Part shown: piece after piece, positions 43,224 through 51,072 of the stretch | How the letters are laid out: the number at the start of each line of letters is the position of its first letter | Numbering within the stretch: position 1 is the first letter of the stretch | DNA from: Intrasporangium oryzae NRRL B-24470 | GTDB taxonomy: Bacteria; Actinomycetota; Actinomycetes; Actinomycetales; Dermatophilaceae | Assembly: GCF_000576595.1 (NCBI RefSeq) | Contig: NZ_AWSA01000002.1 | Location: 101,124-165,123, forward strand | Direction of reading: 5' to 3' | Length of the DNA stretch: 64,000 nucleotides | Position numbers and translations under genes: made by a program | Notes under the pieces: model-generated | Databases searched by the model: none | Seen by the model: only the letters and a program-made list of their open reading frames with translations | What the model was told of the DNA's origin: nothing

Positions 43224-44834
43224 ATGTCAGCACCGATCCGTGTCGATGTCGTCCGGAAGGGCCTTCGGGGGCTCGTGATCGTCCCCCTCGCCGCCCTCGC
43301 GCTGGTCCTGGGGGTGTTGACGGCGCCGACTGCCAACGCGGCCGTCATGTTCGGCAACGACATCTCCTGGCCGCAGTGCCCGACCGCCCAGGGCGGCTCC
43401 GGCCTGCCGATGCCGCCGACGACGGCGCAGTTCGTCATCGTCGGGCTGACCAGGGGCCTGCCGTTCACCGAGAACCCGTGCCTCGCCACCCAGTTCCAGT
43501 GGGTCAAGGACCACTCCAAGCCCGCCCACGCGTACACGATGGCCGGCTTCCCCACGTCCGCGCAGCTGAGCACCTACGGCACGCAGGGGCCATGGTCCTC
43601 GAGCACTCGCGCCGGGACGCTGTCCAACGTCGGGTACTCGGAGGCGAAGTATGCGGCTGCCAGCCTCTCGCGGATCGGATGGCGGCCCCCCGTCGTCTGG
43701 ATCGACGTCGAGCCGCGCCCCGCTCAGCCCTGGCCGGTCGGCACGAGCGCGCGCGAGCAGGAGAACCGGTTCGTCGTCGAGGGGCTGATGCGGGGGCTCC
43801 GAGACTCCGGCTACGCCTACGGCCTCTACTCCAACGCCTCCGGCTGGCAGGAGATCACCGGGTCCTGGCGGCTGCCGGGTGTGCCCGTGTGGGCCACGGC
43901 AGGCCGGCTCGACTACCCCAACGAGGCGCTCGACCGGTGCACCCAGGCGAGCTTCTCCGGCGGGCACGTCTTCCTCTCGCAGTGGTGGGACGACACCCGC
44001 GACTACGACCGGACCTGTGAGCCGTACGCCTTCACGGCACTCCCGGTCCCGCCGTCGTCGCTGTCGTTCAGCACCGCCGAGTTCACGGGCGACTGGAACA
44101 ACGACGTGCTGGCCCGGTGGAGCGACGGTTCGCTGCGCCTCTACGCCGGCAACGGGCGCGGTGCCCTCGCGGCCGGGGTGCGGATCGCGACGGGATGGGG
44201 GATCTACAACGCCCTCGAGACCGTCGGCGACTTCACCGGCGACGGCGCGCTCGACGTCCTCGCCCGCACCACGTCGACCGGGGACCTCTGGCTCTACCGC
44301 GGCAACGGCCGAGGCGGTTTCACCGGCTCCCCCGTCGTCGTCGGCCGTGGATGGGCCGCCTTCACCCCGATCGTCGGCGTCGGCGACTTCAACGGCGACC
44401 AGCGCGTCGACGTCATCGCCCGGCGGAGCTCGACGGGCGACCTCTATCTCTACCGCGGCAACGGCACCGGTGGCTTCCAGAGCACGGTGACGCTCATCGG
44501 CACCGGCTGGAACGGCATGAGCACGATCATCGGCCCCGGGGACGTCAACGGCGACGGCCGCGCCGACCTGATCGCCCGTGAGCGCTCGACCGGATACCTG
44601 TGGCTCTACCCGGGCAACGGCGCGGGCGGGTTCCTCTCCCGCGTCCGCATCGGGACGGGCTGGGGGTCCATGACGGCGATCATGAGCGCCGGAGACCTCG
44701 ACGGCAACCGGATCCCCGACGTCGTCGCCCGCGACAGCGCCGGCAACCTCTGGCTGTACCCGCGCACGGCGAGCGGCTGGCTGGCCCGCCGGCTGCTCGG
44801 CGGCGGCTGGAACGTCGTCAACGCGATCTTCTGA
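43224..44834 (+). CDS. Secreted glycoside-hydrolase-like protein with FG-GAP/VCBS repeats
   Basis: About 536 residues. A signal peptide (hydrophobic stretch LVIVPLAALALVLGVLTAPT, cleavage after ANA) precedes a GH25/DUF1906-like barrel (GNDISWPQCP; VVWIDVEPRP; YAYGLYSNASGW; LSQWWDDTRDYDRTC). The C-terminal ~250 residues hold about five FG-GAP repeats of the form GDFNGDQRVDVIAR...LYLYRGNGTGGF, which build a calcium-binding propeller. Probably exported and able to bind or cut cell-wall glycans; activity is not proven. ATG 43224 follows AGAGGGAAG. Confidence 0.85.
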   Translation: MSAPIRVDVVRKGLRGLVIVPLAALALVLGVLTAPTANAAVMFGNDISWPQCPTAQGGSGLPMPPTTAQFVIVGLTRGLPFTENPCLATQFQWVKDHSKPAHAYTMAGFPTSAQLSTYGTQGPWSSSTRAGTLSNVGYSEAKYAAASLSRIGWRPPVVWIDVEPRPAQPWPVGTSAREQENRFVVEGLMRGLRDSGYAYGLYSNASGWQEITGSWRLPGVPVWATAGRLDYPNEALDRCTQASFSGGHVFLSQWWDDTRDYDRTCEPYAFTALPVPPSSLSFSTAEFTGDWNNDVLARWSDGSLRLYAGNGRGALAAGVRIATGWGIYNALETVGDFTGDGALDVLARTTSTGDLWLYRGNGRGGFTGSPVVVGRGWAAFTPIVGVGDFNGDQRVDVIARRSSTGDLYLYRGNGTGGFQSTVTLIGTGWNGMSTIIGPGDVNGDGRADLIARERSTGYLWLYPGNGAGGFLSRVRIGTGWGSMTAIMSAGDLDGNRIPDVVARDSAGNLWLYPRTASGWLARRLLGGGWNVVNAIF

Positions 44835-44926
44835 CGCAGGCTCCTGACGCGGGTTGCCACGATGCCGCCGGGTGCTCAGGGCACGTGCTGGCTCCTCCCA
44901 GCAACAGGACAGGTCCGGGGCCGAGG

Positions 44927-45790
44927 ATGACCGTCGTGCCGGATGAGACCCCCACCCTCGGGCGACGCGCCCTGCTCCGTGGCGGGATCGCCTCCGCCAT
45001 CGGGCTCGGAGCCGCCGCGTGTTCCCCGGGCGACGAGACCGCCTCCACCCCGTCGTCCTCGGGCTCCCCGCTGTCGACGTCCTCGGCGCCCACCGGGCCG
45101 ACGGCATCGCCGGCGCCCTCCGCGTCCTCGGCGTCCGCCCCCGGCGCTTCCGCCGGCGGGGCAGCCACGGTCCCGGCCGTGCTCCGCACCCCCGGGCCGG
45201 ACATCCGGCGCGCCGATTCGGCTCCGCCCGCGGTCGCGCTCACCTTCCACGGCGCCGGCGAGGCGGCGCTGACGCTCCGCGCCCTCGACGTGCTGGCCGC
45301 CCACCACGCTCACGTCACCGTCTTCGCCGTCGGGCGCTGGCTGGCGGCCAACCCCGAGCTGGGGCGGGCCATCGTCGCTGGAGGCCATGACCTCGGCAAC
45401 CACACGTGGTCGCACCGCACCCTTCCCCGGCTGTCGGCCGACGCCGCCCGCACGGAGATCGCCGACGGGGCACGCGCCGTCGCCGCCATCGCGGGATCCT
45501 CGCCCCTGCTCTTCCGGCCGTCCGGGACACCCGAGTCGACCCCGACGATCCGGGCCGCTGCCGCCGCGTCCGGCTACGCCCGCTGCATCTCCTACGATGT
45601 CGACCCGGCCGACTACCAGGACCCCGGCACGACGGCCGTCGTGAACCGAACCCTCGCGGGCGTTCAGGCCGGCTCGATCGTCAGCCTCCACCTCGGCCAC
45701 GCCGGGACGGTCGCCGCTCTCCCCCGGATCCTCGGGGGCCTCGCCGCCCGGTCCCTCGCCCCCGTCACCGTGACGAGCCTGCTCGCATGA
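44927..45790 (+). CDS. Polysaccharide deacetylase (NodB)-like lipoprotein
   Basis: 287 residues. Twin-arginine-like start GRRALLRGG and lipobox GAAAC near residue 30, then a Ser/Pro/Ala-rich linker and a NodB-homology domain. Motif 1 reads VALTFHGAGE, so the catalytic Asp pair of TFDDG is replaced; motif 2 (GNHTWSHRTL) and LFRPSG are kept. It may be a divergent hydrolase or a binding protein. ATG 44927 follows CGAGG closely. The stop overlaps the next gene by 4 nt. Confidence 0.82.
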   Translation: MTVVPDETPTLGRRALLRGGIASAIGLGAAACSPGDETASTPSSSGSPLSTSSAPTGPTASPAPSASSASAPGASAGGAATVPAVLRTPGPDIRRADSAPPAVALTFHGAGEAALTLRALDVLAAHHAHVTVFAVGRWLAANPELGRAIVAGGHDLGNHTWSHRTLPRLSADAARTEIADGARAVAAIAGSSPLLFRPSGTPESTPTIRAAAAASGYARCISYDVDPADYQDPGTTAVVNRTLAGVQAGSIVSLHLGHAGTVAALPRILGGLAARSLAPVTVTSLLA

Positions 45791-47043
45791 GGTCGCCACG
45801 TCTCGTCGTCCTCGGGCTGCTGCTCGGAGCGGCGCTCGGCACCGCCGCCTGCACCGGACCCTCGGCCGGTGCCGCGGCCCCGGTCCAGGCCACCTCATCC
45901 TCGGCGGTGACGACGGCGCCACCCGCTCCGAGCCCGGCCGACGCCATGGCGACAACGCAGCCCAAGGGCCCGGGCCCGTACGCGCACACCGGGGCCGGCG
46001 AGCTGACCGGGGCCGCCCTCCGGGCCAAGCCCCTGGTGTACGTGCCGAACCAGATCGCCGGGACCCTCGAGGTCATCGACCCGGCCACGCGCCGGGTCAT
46101 CCGGCGGGTCCGGGTGCCGAGCTCCCCCGAACACGTCGTCCCGTCCTGGGACTTCACCCGGTTGTGGATCAACTCCGACCGTGGCAACGCCCTGACGCCG
46201 ATCGACCCCCTGACCGGTCTCGTCGGCCGACCGGTGACCGTCCGTGACCCGTACAACCTCTACTTCACGCCGAACGGGCGCTACGCCCTCGTCATGGCGT
46301 CGCGGTTCCGGGCCATCGACGTCCTCGACGCGCACAGCCTCCGGCAGATCCGCTCCCTGCCTGTGCCGGAGTGCGCCGGGGTCAACCACGCCGACTTCAC
46401 GGCGGACCTCACGACGTTCGTCGCGAGCTGCGAGTTCAACGGGCGGCTCCTCGTGGTCGACAGCGACGCGACCCGGGTCCGCAAGGTCATCGACCTCAAC
46501 TCCATCACGACGCCCGACGCGACCGACCCGATGATGGCGGGCGGTATGCAGGGACCCCGCAAGGGACTGGCCCGCGGCGCGTCCTCGATGCCGCAGGACG
46601 TGCGCCTCACCCCGGACGGCCGCTGGTTCATGGTCGCCGACATGCTGCGCAACGGCGTGTGGTTCATCGACTCTGCCACCTTCCGATACGACCACTTCGT
46701 CCCGACGGGGCATGGCGCCCACGGCATCTACCCGTCGCGCGACGCCAAGCGGGTCTTCGTCTCCAACCGGGACGCCGGAACCATCACCGTCTTCAACGCC
46801 GCGACCGACGCCCCCGAGACGACGTGGCGGATCCCGGGTCACGCCACGCCCGACATGGGCGGCGTCACCGCGGACGGCACCGAGCTGTGGCTCTCCGGGC
46901 GCTACAGCGCCGAGGTCTACGTCCTCGACACGTCCGACGGGCGCCTGCTCGCGCGGATCCGGACCGACTCGGGGCCACACGGCCTGCTCGTCTGGCCGCA
47001 GCCTGGGCGCTTCTCGCTCGGGCACACGGGCAACACCCGTTGA
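45787..47043 (+). CDS. YncE-like beta-propeller lipoprotein
   Basis: 418 residues. Lipoprotein signal (LVVLGLLLGAALGTAAC), a Thr/Pro-rich linker, then a seven-bladed YVTN-type propeller. Blade motifs recur: PLVYVPNQIAGTLEVIDPAT, NADF-like turns and RVFVSNRDAGTITVFNAATD. It lies on the outer face of the membrane and is translationally coupled to the NodB-like gene (ATGA overlap). Possible metal or cofactor handling is suggested only by the CtaG neighbour. Confidence 0.82.
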   Translation: MRSPRLVVLGLLLGAALGTAACTGPSAGAAAPVQATSSSAVTTAPPAPSPADAMATTQPKGPGPYAHTGAGELTGAALRAKPLVYVPNQIAGTLEVIDPATRRVIRRVRVPSSPEHVVPSWDFTRLWINSDRGNALTPIDPLTGLVGRPVTVRDPYNLYFTPNGRYALVMASRFRAIDVLDAHSLRQIRSLPVPECAGVNHADFTADLTTFVASCEFNGRLLVVDSDATRVRKVIDLNSITTPDATDPMMAGGMQGPRKGLARGASSMPQDVRLTPDGRWFMVADMLRNGVWFIDSATFRYDHFVPTGHGAHGIYPSRDAKRVFVSNRDAGTITVFNAATDAPETTWRIPGHATPDMGGVTADGTELWLSGRYSAEVYVLDTSDGRLLARIRTDSGPHGLLVWPQPGRFSLGHTGNTR

Positions 47044-47095
47044 CCCGGGCTCCGGGCAGGACGTTCCCATCCTGCTGTCAGGAGCAGGGACGACG

Positions 47096-48088
47096 ATGCC
47101 CGGCGTGCCCCCGTTCACCCCGACGTCGCTGATCACCGACTGGACCGCGCGGCCCCTCGGCCTCGCGCTCGTCGCCCTCGCCGTCCTGCCGTATGCCGGG
47201 TGGTTGCTCCGCGCCCATCGGCTCGGTGTCGCGTGGCCGTGGTGGCGCACCGCCCTCTACCTCGGCGCCGGCGTCGGCACCCTCGCCTATGCCGTGTGCG
47301 GGCCCCTCGCCGTCCACCGCACCGAGATCTTCTGGGTCGCGGCGCTCCAGGTCGGCGTCCTCGCCTCGCTCACCCCCGTCGGGCTCGCCCTCGGTGACCC
47401 GGTCGGGCTTCTTCGCGGGCTCGCCGAGCGAGGGCGCGGCCCGCGCCGGGCCCTTCGCCTCCTCGAGGGGCGACTCGCCCGGGCCCTGATGTTCCCGGCC
47501 GTGAGCACGCTCCTCGCCGTCATGACGGTCATGGTGGTCTTCTTCACGCCGTGGTTCGAGGCGACGACCCGGTCGGTCGCGAGCGAGGCCCTGCTCTACT
47601 TCGTGCTCATCGTCACCGGCCTGCTCTTCGTCCTGCCCCTGCTCACCGACGAGCTGCTCCCGTCATGGGCGACGCCGCCGGTCCGGACGTTCCTCGCGTT
47701 CTTCGACGGGCTGCTCGACGCGGTCCCGGGCATCGTCATCATGACCGCCTCCACGCTGCTGACGCCCGGCTTCCCGGGCTATGCGTCGGGCGCGAGCGGC
47801 CTGACCCCGGCCATGGACCAGAAGCTCGGCGGCGGAGCGCTCCTTGCCGTGGCCGAGGTCGTCGGCCTGCCCGTCATCGCCGCCGTCTTCCTCGAGTGGG
47901 TCCGCAGCGACGAGCGCGAGGCGCGGGCCGTCGACGCGGAGCTCGCGCTCGCCGAGGAGGCCGCGACGTCGAGTCCCGAAGCACGCACCGAACACGGCAC
48001 CGCCGACGGCGTCGCCCCGGCGGCGACCTCCGGGCTCTGGTGGGAGTCCGACCCGCGCTTCGCGGGACGGTACGGGCGGCGCGACTGA
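47096..48088 (+). CDS. Cytochrome c oxidase assembly factor CtaG-like (caa3_CtaG) membrane protein
   Basis: 330 residues with about seven membrane helices. caa3_CtaG family features: WLLRAHRLGVAWPWWR, the long polytopic core with FFTPWFEATTR, and LTDELLPSWATPP. The C-terminal ~55 residues are charged, ending ESDPRFAGRYGRRD. The family helps build copper centres of caa3-type oxidases. AGGAGCAGGG precedes ATG 47096. It is 52 nt downstream of the propeller lipoprotein, so the three genes probably form one operon. Confidence 0.83.
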   Translation: MPGVPPFTPTSLITDWTARPLGLALVALAVLPYAGWLLRAHRLGVAWPWWRTALYLGAGVGTLAYAVCGPLAVHRTEIFWVAALQVGVLASLTPVGLALGDPVGLLRGLAERGRGPRRALRLLEGRLARALMFPAVSTLLAVMTVMVVFFTPWFEATTRSVASEALLYFVLIVTGLLFVLPLLTDELLPSWATPPVRTFLAFFDGLLDAVPGIVIMTASTLLTPGFPGYASGASGLTPAMDQKLGGGALLAVAEVVGLPVIAAVFLEWVRSDEREARAVDAELALAEEAATSSPEARTEHGTADGVAPAATSGLWWESDPRFAGRYGRRD

Positions 48089-48089
48089 G

Positions 48090-48153
48090 CCGGGCGGCAT
48101 ACGCCCGGAGAACGACGCGTGGCCCGCCACCCCCGAAGGGGTGACGGGCCACG
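48090..48153. terminator. Tandem hairpins between ctaG-like gene and pnp
   Basis: First hairpin: 7-bp stem 48090-48096 with 48102-48108, loop GCATA; the stem and loop contain the GGCATACG octamer. Second: near-perfect 16-bp stem (48118-48133 with 48138-48153, one C/A mismatch). Both lie between convergent genes and should terminate in either direction. Confidence 0.75.
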
Positions 48154-48188
48154 CGAACACCAGGACGGTCCGGGACGGACCCGGCCGG

Positions 48189-50435
48189 TCAGGCCTCGAC
48201 GGTCGCCTCGGCAGGAGCCTCCGCGGCCTCGCCCTCGCCCTCGGCGAGGACCGCAGCGAGCGAGAGCTTGCCGCGCGGGTCGATCTCCTTGAGCTCGACC
48301 TGGACCTTCTGGCCGACCTTGAGGACGTCGTCGACGCTGTCGATCCGCTTGCCGCCGACGAGCTTGCGCACCTCGGAGATGTGCAGCAGGCCGTCCTTGC
48401 CGGGCAGCAGGGAGATGAAGGCGCCGAACGTCGTCGTCTTGACGACCGTGCCGAGGAAGCGCTCGCCGACCTCGGGCATCTGCGGGTTGGCGATCGCGTT
48501 GATCGCCGCCCGAGCCGCCTCGGCCGACGGGCCGTCGACCGCACCGATGAACACCGTGCCGTCGTCCTCGATCGAGATGTCGGCGCCCGTGTCGTCCTGG
48601 ATCTGGTTGATCATCTTGCCCTTCGGGCCGATGACCTCACCGATCTTGTCGACGGGGACCTTCACCGTGATGATCCGCGGAGCGAACGGGCTCATCTCGT
48701 CGGGCTGGTCGATCGCCTCGGCCATGACGTCGAGGATGTGCAGGCGCGCGTCGCGGGCCTGCGTCAGCGCGCCGGCGAGGACCGACGCGGGGATGCCGTC
48801 GAGCTTCGTGTCGAGCTGGATGGCCGTCACGAACTCCTTGGTGCCGGCGACCTTGAAGTCCATGTCACCGAAGGCGTCCTCCGCACCGAGGATGTCGGTG
48901 AGGGCAGCGTACTGCGTCTCGCCGTCGACGACGTCGGACACGAGGCCCATCGCGATGCCCGCGACCGGGGCGCGCAGCGGCACACCGGCGTTGAGCAGCG
49001 ACAGCGTCGACGCGCAGACCGAGCCCATCGACGTCGAGCCGTTGGAGCCGAGGGCCTCGGACACCTGGCGGATCGCGTACGGGAACTCCTCGCGCGTCGG
49101 CAGGACCGGCATGAGGGCCCGCTCGGCGAGCGCGCCGTGGCCGATCTCGCGGCGCTTCGGCGAACCGACCCGGCCGGTCTCACCGGTGCTGTACGGCGGG
49201 AAGTTGTAGTTGTGCATGTAGCGCTTGCGCGTGACGGGGCTCAGCGTGTCGAGCTGCTGCTCCATCTTCAGCATGTTGAGCGTCGTGACACCCATGATCT
49301 GCGTCTCGCCGCGCTCGAAGATCGCCGAGCCGTGAACGCGCGGCAGGACCTCGACCTCGGCGCCCAGGGCGCGGATGTCGGCCAGGCCGCGGCCGTCGAT
49401 GCGGACCTTGTCACGCAGGATGCGCTGGCGCACGAGCTTCTTCTGGACCGAGCGGAACGCTGCGGACAACTCCTTCTCGCGGCCCTCGAACTGCTCGGCG
49501 AGCTGCGCCTTCATGGCGTCCTTGATCTCGTCGAGACGGTCCTCGCGCTCCTGCTTGCCGGCGATCGTCAGGGCAGCAGCGGTGTCGGCGGACACGGCGG
49601 CCTCGACAGCGGCATACGCGTCGTCCTCGTAGTCGAGGAAGACGGGGAACTCCTGGACCGGCTTCGCCGCCGCGGCGGCGAGCTGGGCCTGGGCCTCGCA
49701 GAGGACCTTGATGAACTTCTTCGAGGCCTCGAGGCCCTCGGCGACGACCTCTTCGGTCGGCGCCTGCTTGCCCTCGTTCTTGACGAGGTTCCACGTCGAC
49801 TCGGTGGACTCCGCCTCGACCATCATGATCGCGACGTCCTCGGAGCCGTCGGCGTGCGTGACGACGCGGCCGGCGACGACCATGTCGAAGACGGAGCGCT
49901 CGGCGTCGGAGAAGTTCGGGAAGGCGACCCACTGGCCGTCGATGAGCGCGACGCGCACACCGCCGACGGGGCCGGAGAACGGCAGACCCGAGATCTGGGT
50001 CGACGCCGAGGCCGCGTTGATCGCGAGCACGTCGTACTGGTGGTCGGGGTTCAGGGAGAACACCGAGATGATGACCTGGACCTCGTTGCGCAGGCCCTTC
50101 TTGAAGGTCGGACGCAGCGGACGGTCGATGAGGCGGCAGGTGAGGATGGCCTCGGTGGACGGACGGCCCTCGCGGCGGAAGAACGAGCCGGGGATCTTGC
50201 CGATCGCGTACATGCGCTCTTCGACGTCGACCGTCAGCGGGAAGAAGTCGAACTGGTCCTTCGGCTGCTTGCCGGCGGACGTGGTGGACAGCAGCATCGT
50301 GTCGTCGTCGAGGTATGCCGTGACGGCGCCGCCGGCCTGCTTGGCCAGGCGCCCGGTCTCGAACCGGACCGTGCGGGTGCCGTGGCTGCCGTTGTCGATG
50401 ACAGCCTCGGCGAAGGTGATGTCTGGACCCTCCAT
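48189..50435 (-). CDS. pnp: Polyribonucleotide nucleotidyltransferase PNPase
   Basis: 748-residue phosphorolytic 3'-5' exoribonuclease. Two RNase PH domains ([40 protein letters not shown]), an alpha-helical linker, a KH domain ([16 protein letters not shown]) and an S1 domain ([19 protein letters not shown]), then an acidic Ala/Glu tail. GAGGG precedes ATG 50435. It follows rpsO as in most bacteria, with a structured intergenic region that probably serves RNA processing. Confidence 0.97.
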   Translation of the reverse strand: MEGPDITFAEAVIDNGSHGTRTVRFETGRLAKQAGGAVTAYLDDDTMLLSTTSAGKQPKDQFDFFPLTVDVEERMYAIGKIPGSFFRREGRPSTEAILTCRLIDRPLRPTFKKGLRNEVQVIISVFSLNPDHQYDVLAINAASASTQISGLPFSGPVGGVRVALIDGQWVAFPNFSDAERSVFDMVVAGRVVTHADGSEDVAIMMVEAESTESTWNLVKNEGKQAPTEEVVAEGLEASKKFIKVLCEAQAQLAAAAAKPVQEFPVFLDYEDDAYAAVEAAVSADTAAALTIAGKQEREDRLDEIKDAMKAQLAEQFEGREKELSAAFRSVQKKLVRQRILRDKVRIDGRGLADIRALGAEVEVLPRVHGSAIFERGETQIMGVTTLNMLKMEQQLDTLSPVTRKRYMHNYNFPPYSTGETGRVGSPKRREIGHGALAERALMPVLPTREEFPYAIRQVSEALGSNGSTSMGSVCASTLSLLNAGVPLRAPVAGIAMGLVSDVVDGETQYAALTDILGAEDAFGDMDFKVAGTKEFVTAIQLDTKLDGIPASVLAGALTQARDARLHILDVMAEAIDQPDEMSPFAPRIITVKVPVDKIGEVIGPKGKMINQIQDDTGADISIEDDGTVFIGAVDGPSAEAARAAINAIANPQMPEVGERFLGTVVKTTTFGAFISLLPGKDGLLHISEVRKLVGGKRIDSVDDVLKVGQKVQVELKEIDPRGKLSLAAVLAEGEGEAAEAPAEATVEA

Positions 50436-50605
50436 GTGGGCCCTCGCTTTCTTTTTCTCAAGTGCCCGTGCACATCGTCGTTGTGTGCAGGGTTTTCTTC
50501 CGTGCCGGAAGCGATTCCGGCTCTGCCCGCGGCGCGGACAGAAGTTCGTGGGGAGGGAGCCTCGGGGGCTCTCCGGTGAGGCGCTGTGGAGTTGGCGGCA
50601 CCTAC

Positions 50606-50648
50606 GACGAGAGGCGGCCTCCGCGCAACGCGGTGACCGCCTCCCGTC
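50606..50648 (-). promoter_or_regulatory. Structured rpsO-pnp intergenic hairpin
   Basis: 12-bp stem with one mismatch (50606-50617 with 50637-50648) enclosing an inner CCGCG/CGCGG hairpin (50621-50633). It lies just after the rpsO stop. It may act as a terminator/attenuator or a processing site that separates rpsO from pnp mRNA, as known for this locus in other bacteria. The remaining ~170 nt of the gap show nothing else distinct. Confidence 0.55.
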
Positions 50649-50654
50649 AGGAGC

Positions 50655-50924
50655 TCATCGACGCAGGCCGAGTCGCTTGATCAGCGAACGGTAGCGCTCG
50701 ATGTCGGTGGCCTCGAGGTAGCGCAGCATGCGCTTGCGGCGACCGACGAGCAGCAGGAGGCCGCGACGGCTGTGGTGGTCGTGCTTGTGGGCACGGGCGT
50801 GCTCGGTGAGGTCCTTGATGCGCTGCGTCAGCATCGCGATCTGCACCTCGGGGGAGCCGGTGTCGCCGTCCTTGGTGGCGTACTCGGCCATGATCTGCTT
50901 CTTCACGTCAGCGTCCAAAGGCAT
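50655..50924 (-). CDS. rpsO: 30S ribosomal protein S15
   Basis: 89-residue primary 16S rRNA-binding protein. Textbook S15: [37 protein letters not shown] and RLGLRR at the end. AAGGAG lies ~11 nt before ATG 50924. A possible -10 (TAGTCT, minus strand, 51023-51018) would give a leader of about 85 nt. Confidence 0.97.
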   Translation of the reverse strand: MPLDADVKKQIMAEYATKDGDTGSPEVQIAMLTQRIKDLTEHARAHKHDHHSRRGLLLLVGRRKRMLRYLEATDIERYRSLIKRLGLRR

Positions 50925-51072
50925 GGATGAACCGACTCCTTCTCATCTCGTTGCGCGGTGCACCAGGGCATGTCCACCTGGGCGCTATCGATCCGCGGCC
51001 GATCGAACGGCCCCCCAAGACTAACAGCGGGCGTTCGCGCGCCCTAATCGCGCGCCCTCGTCGCGCGATCAT

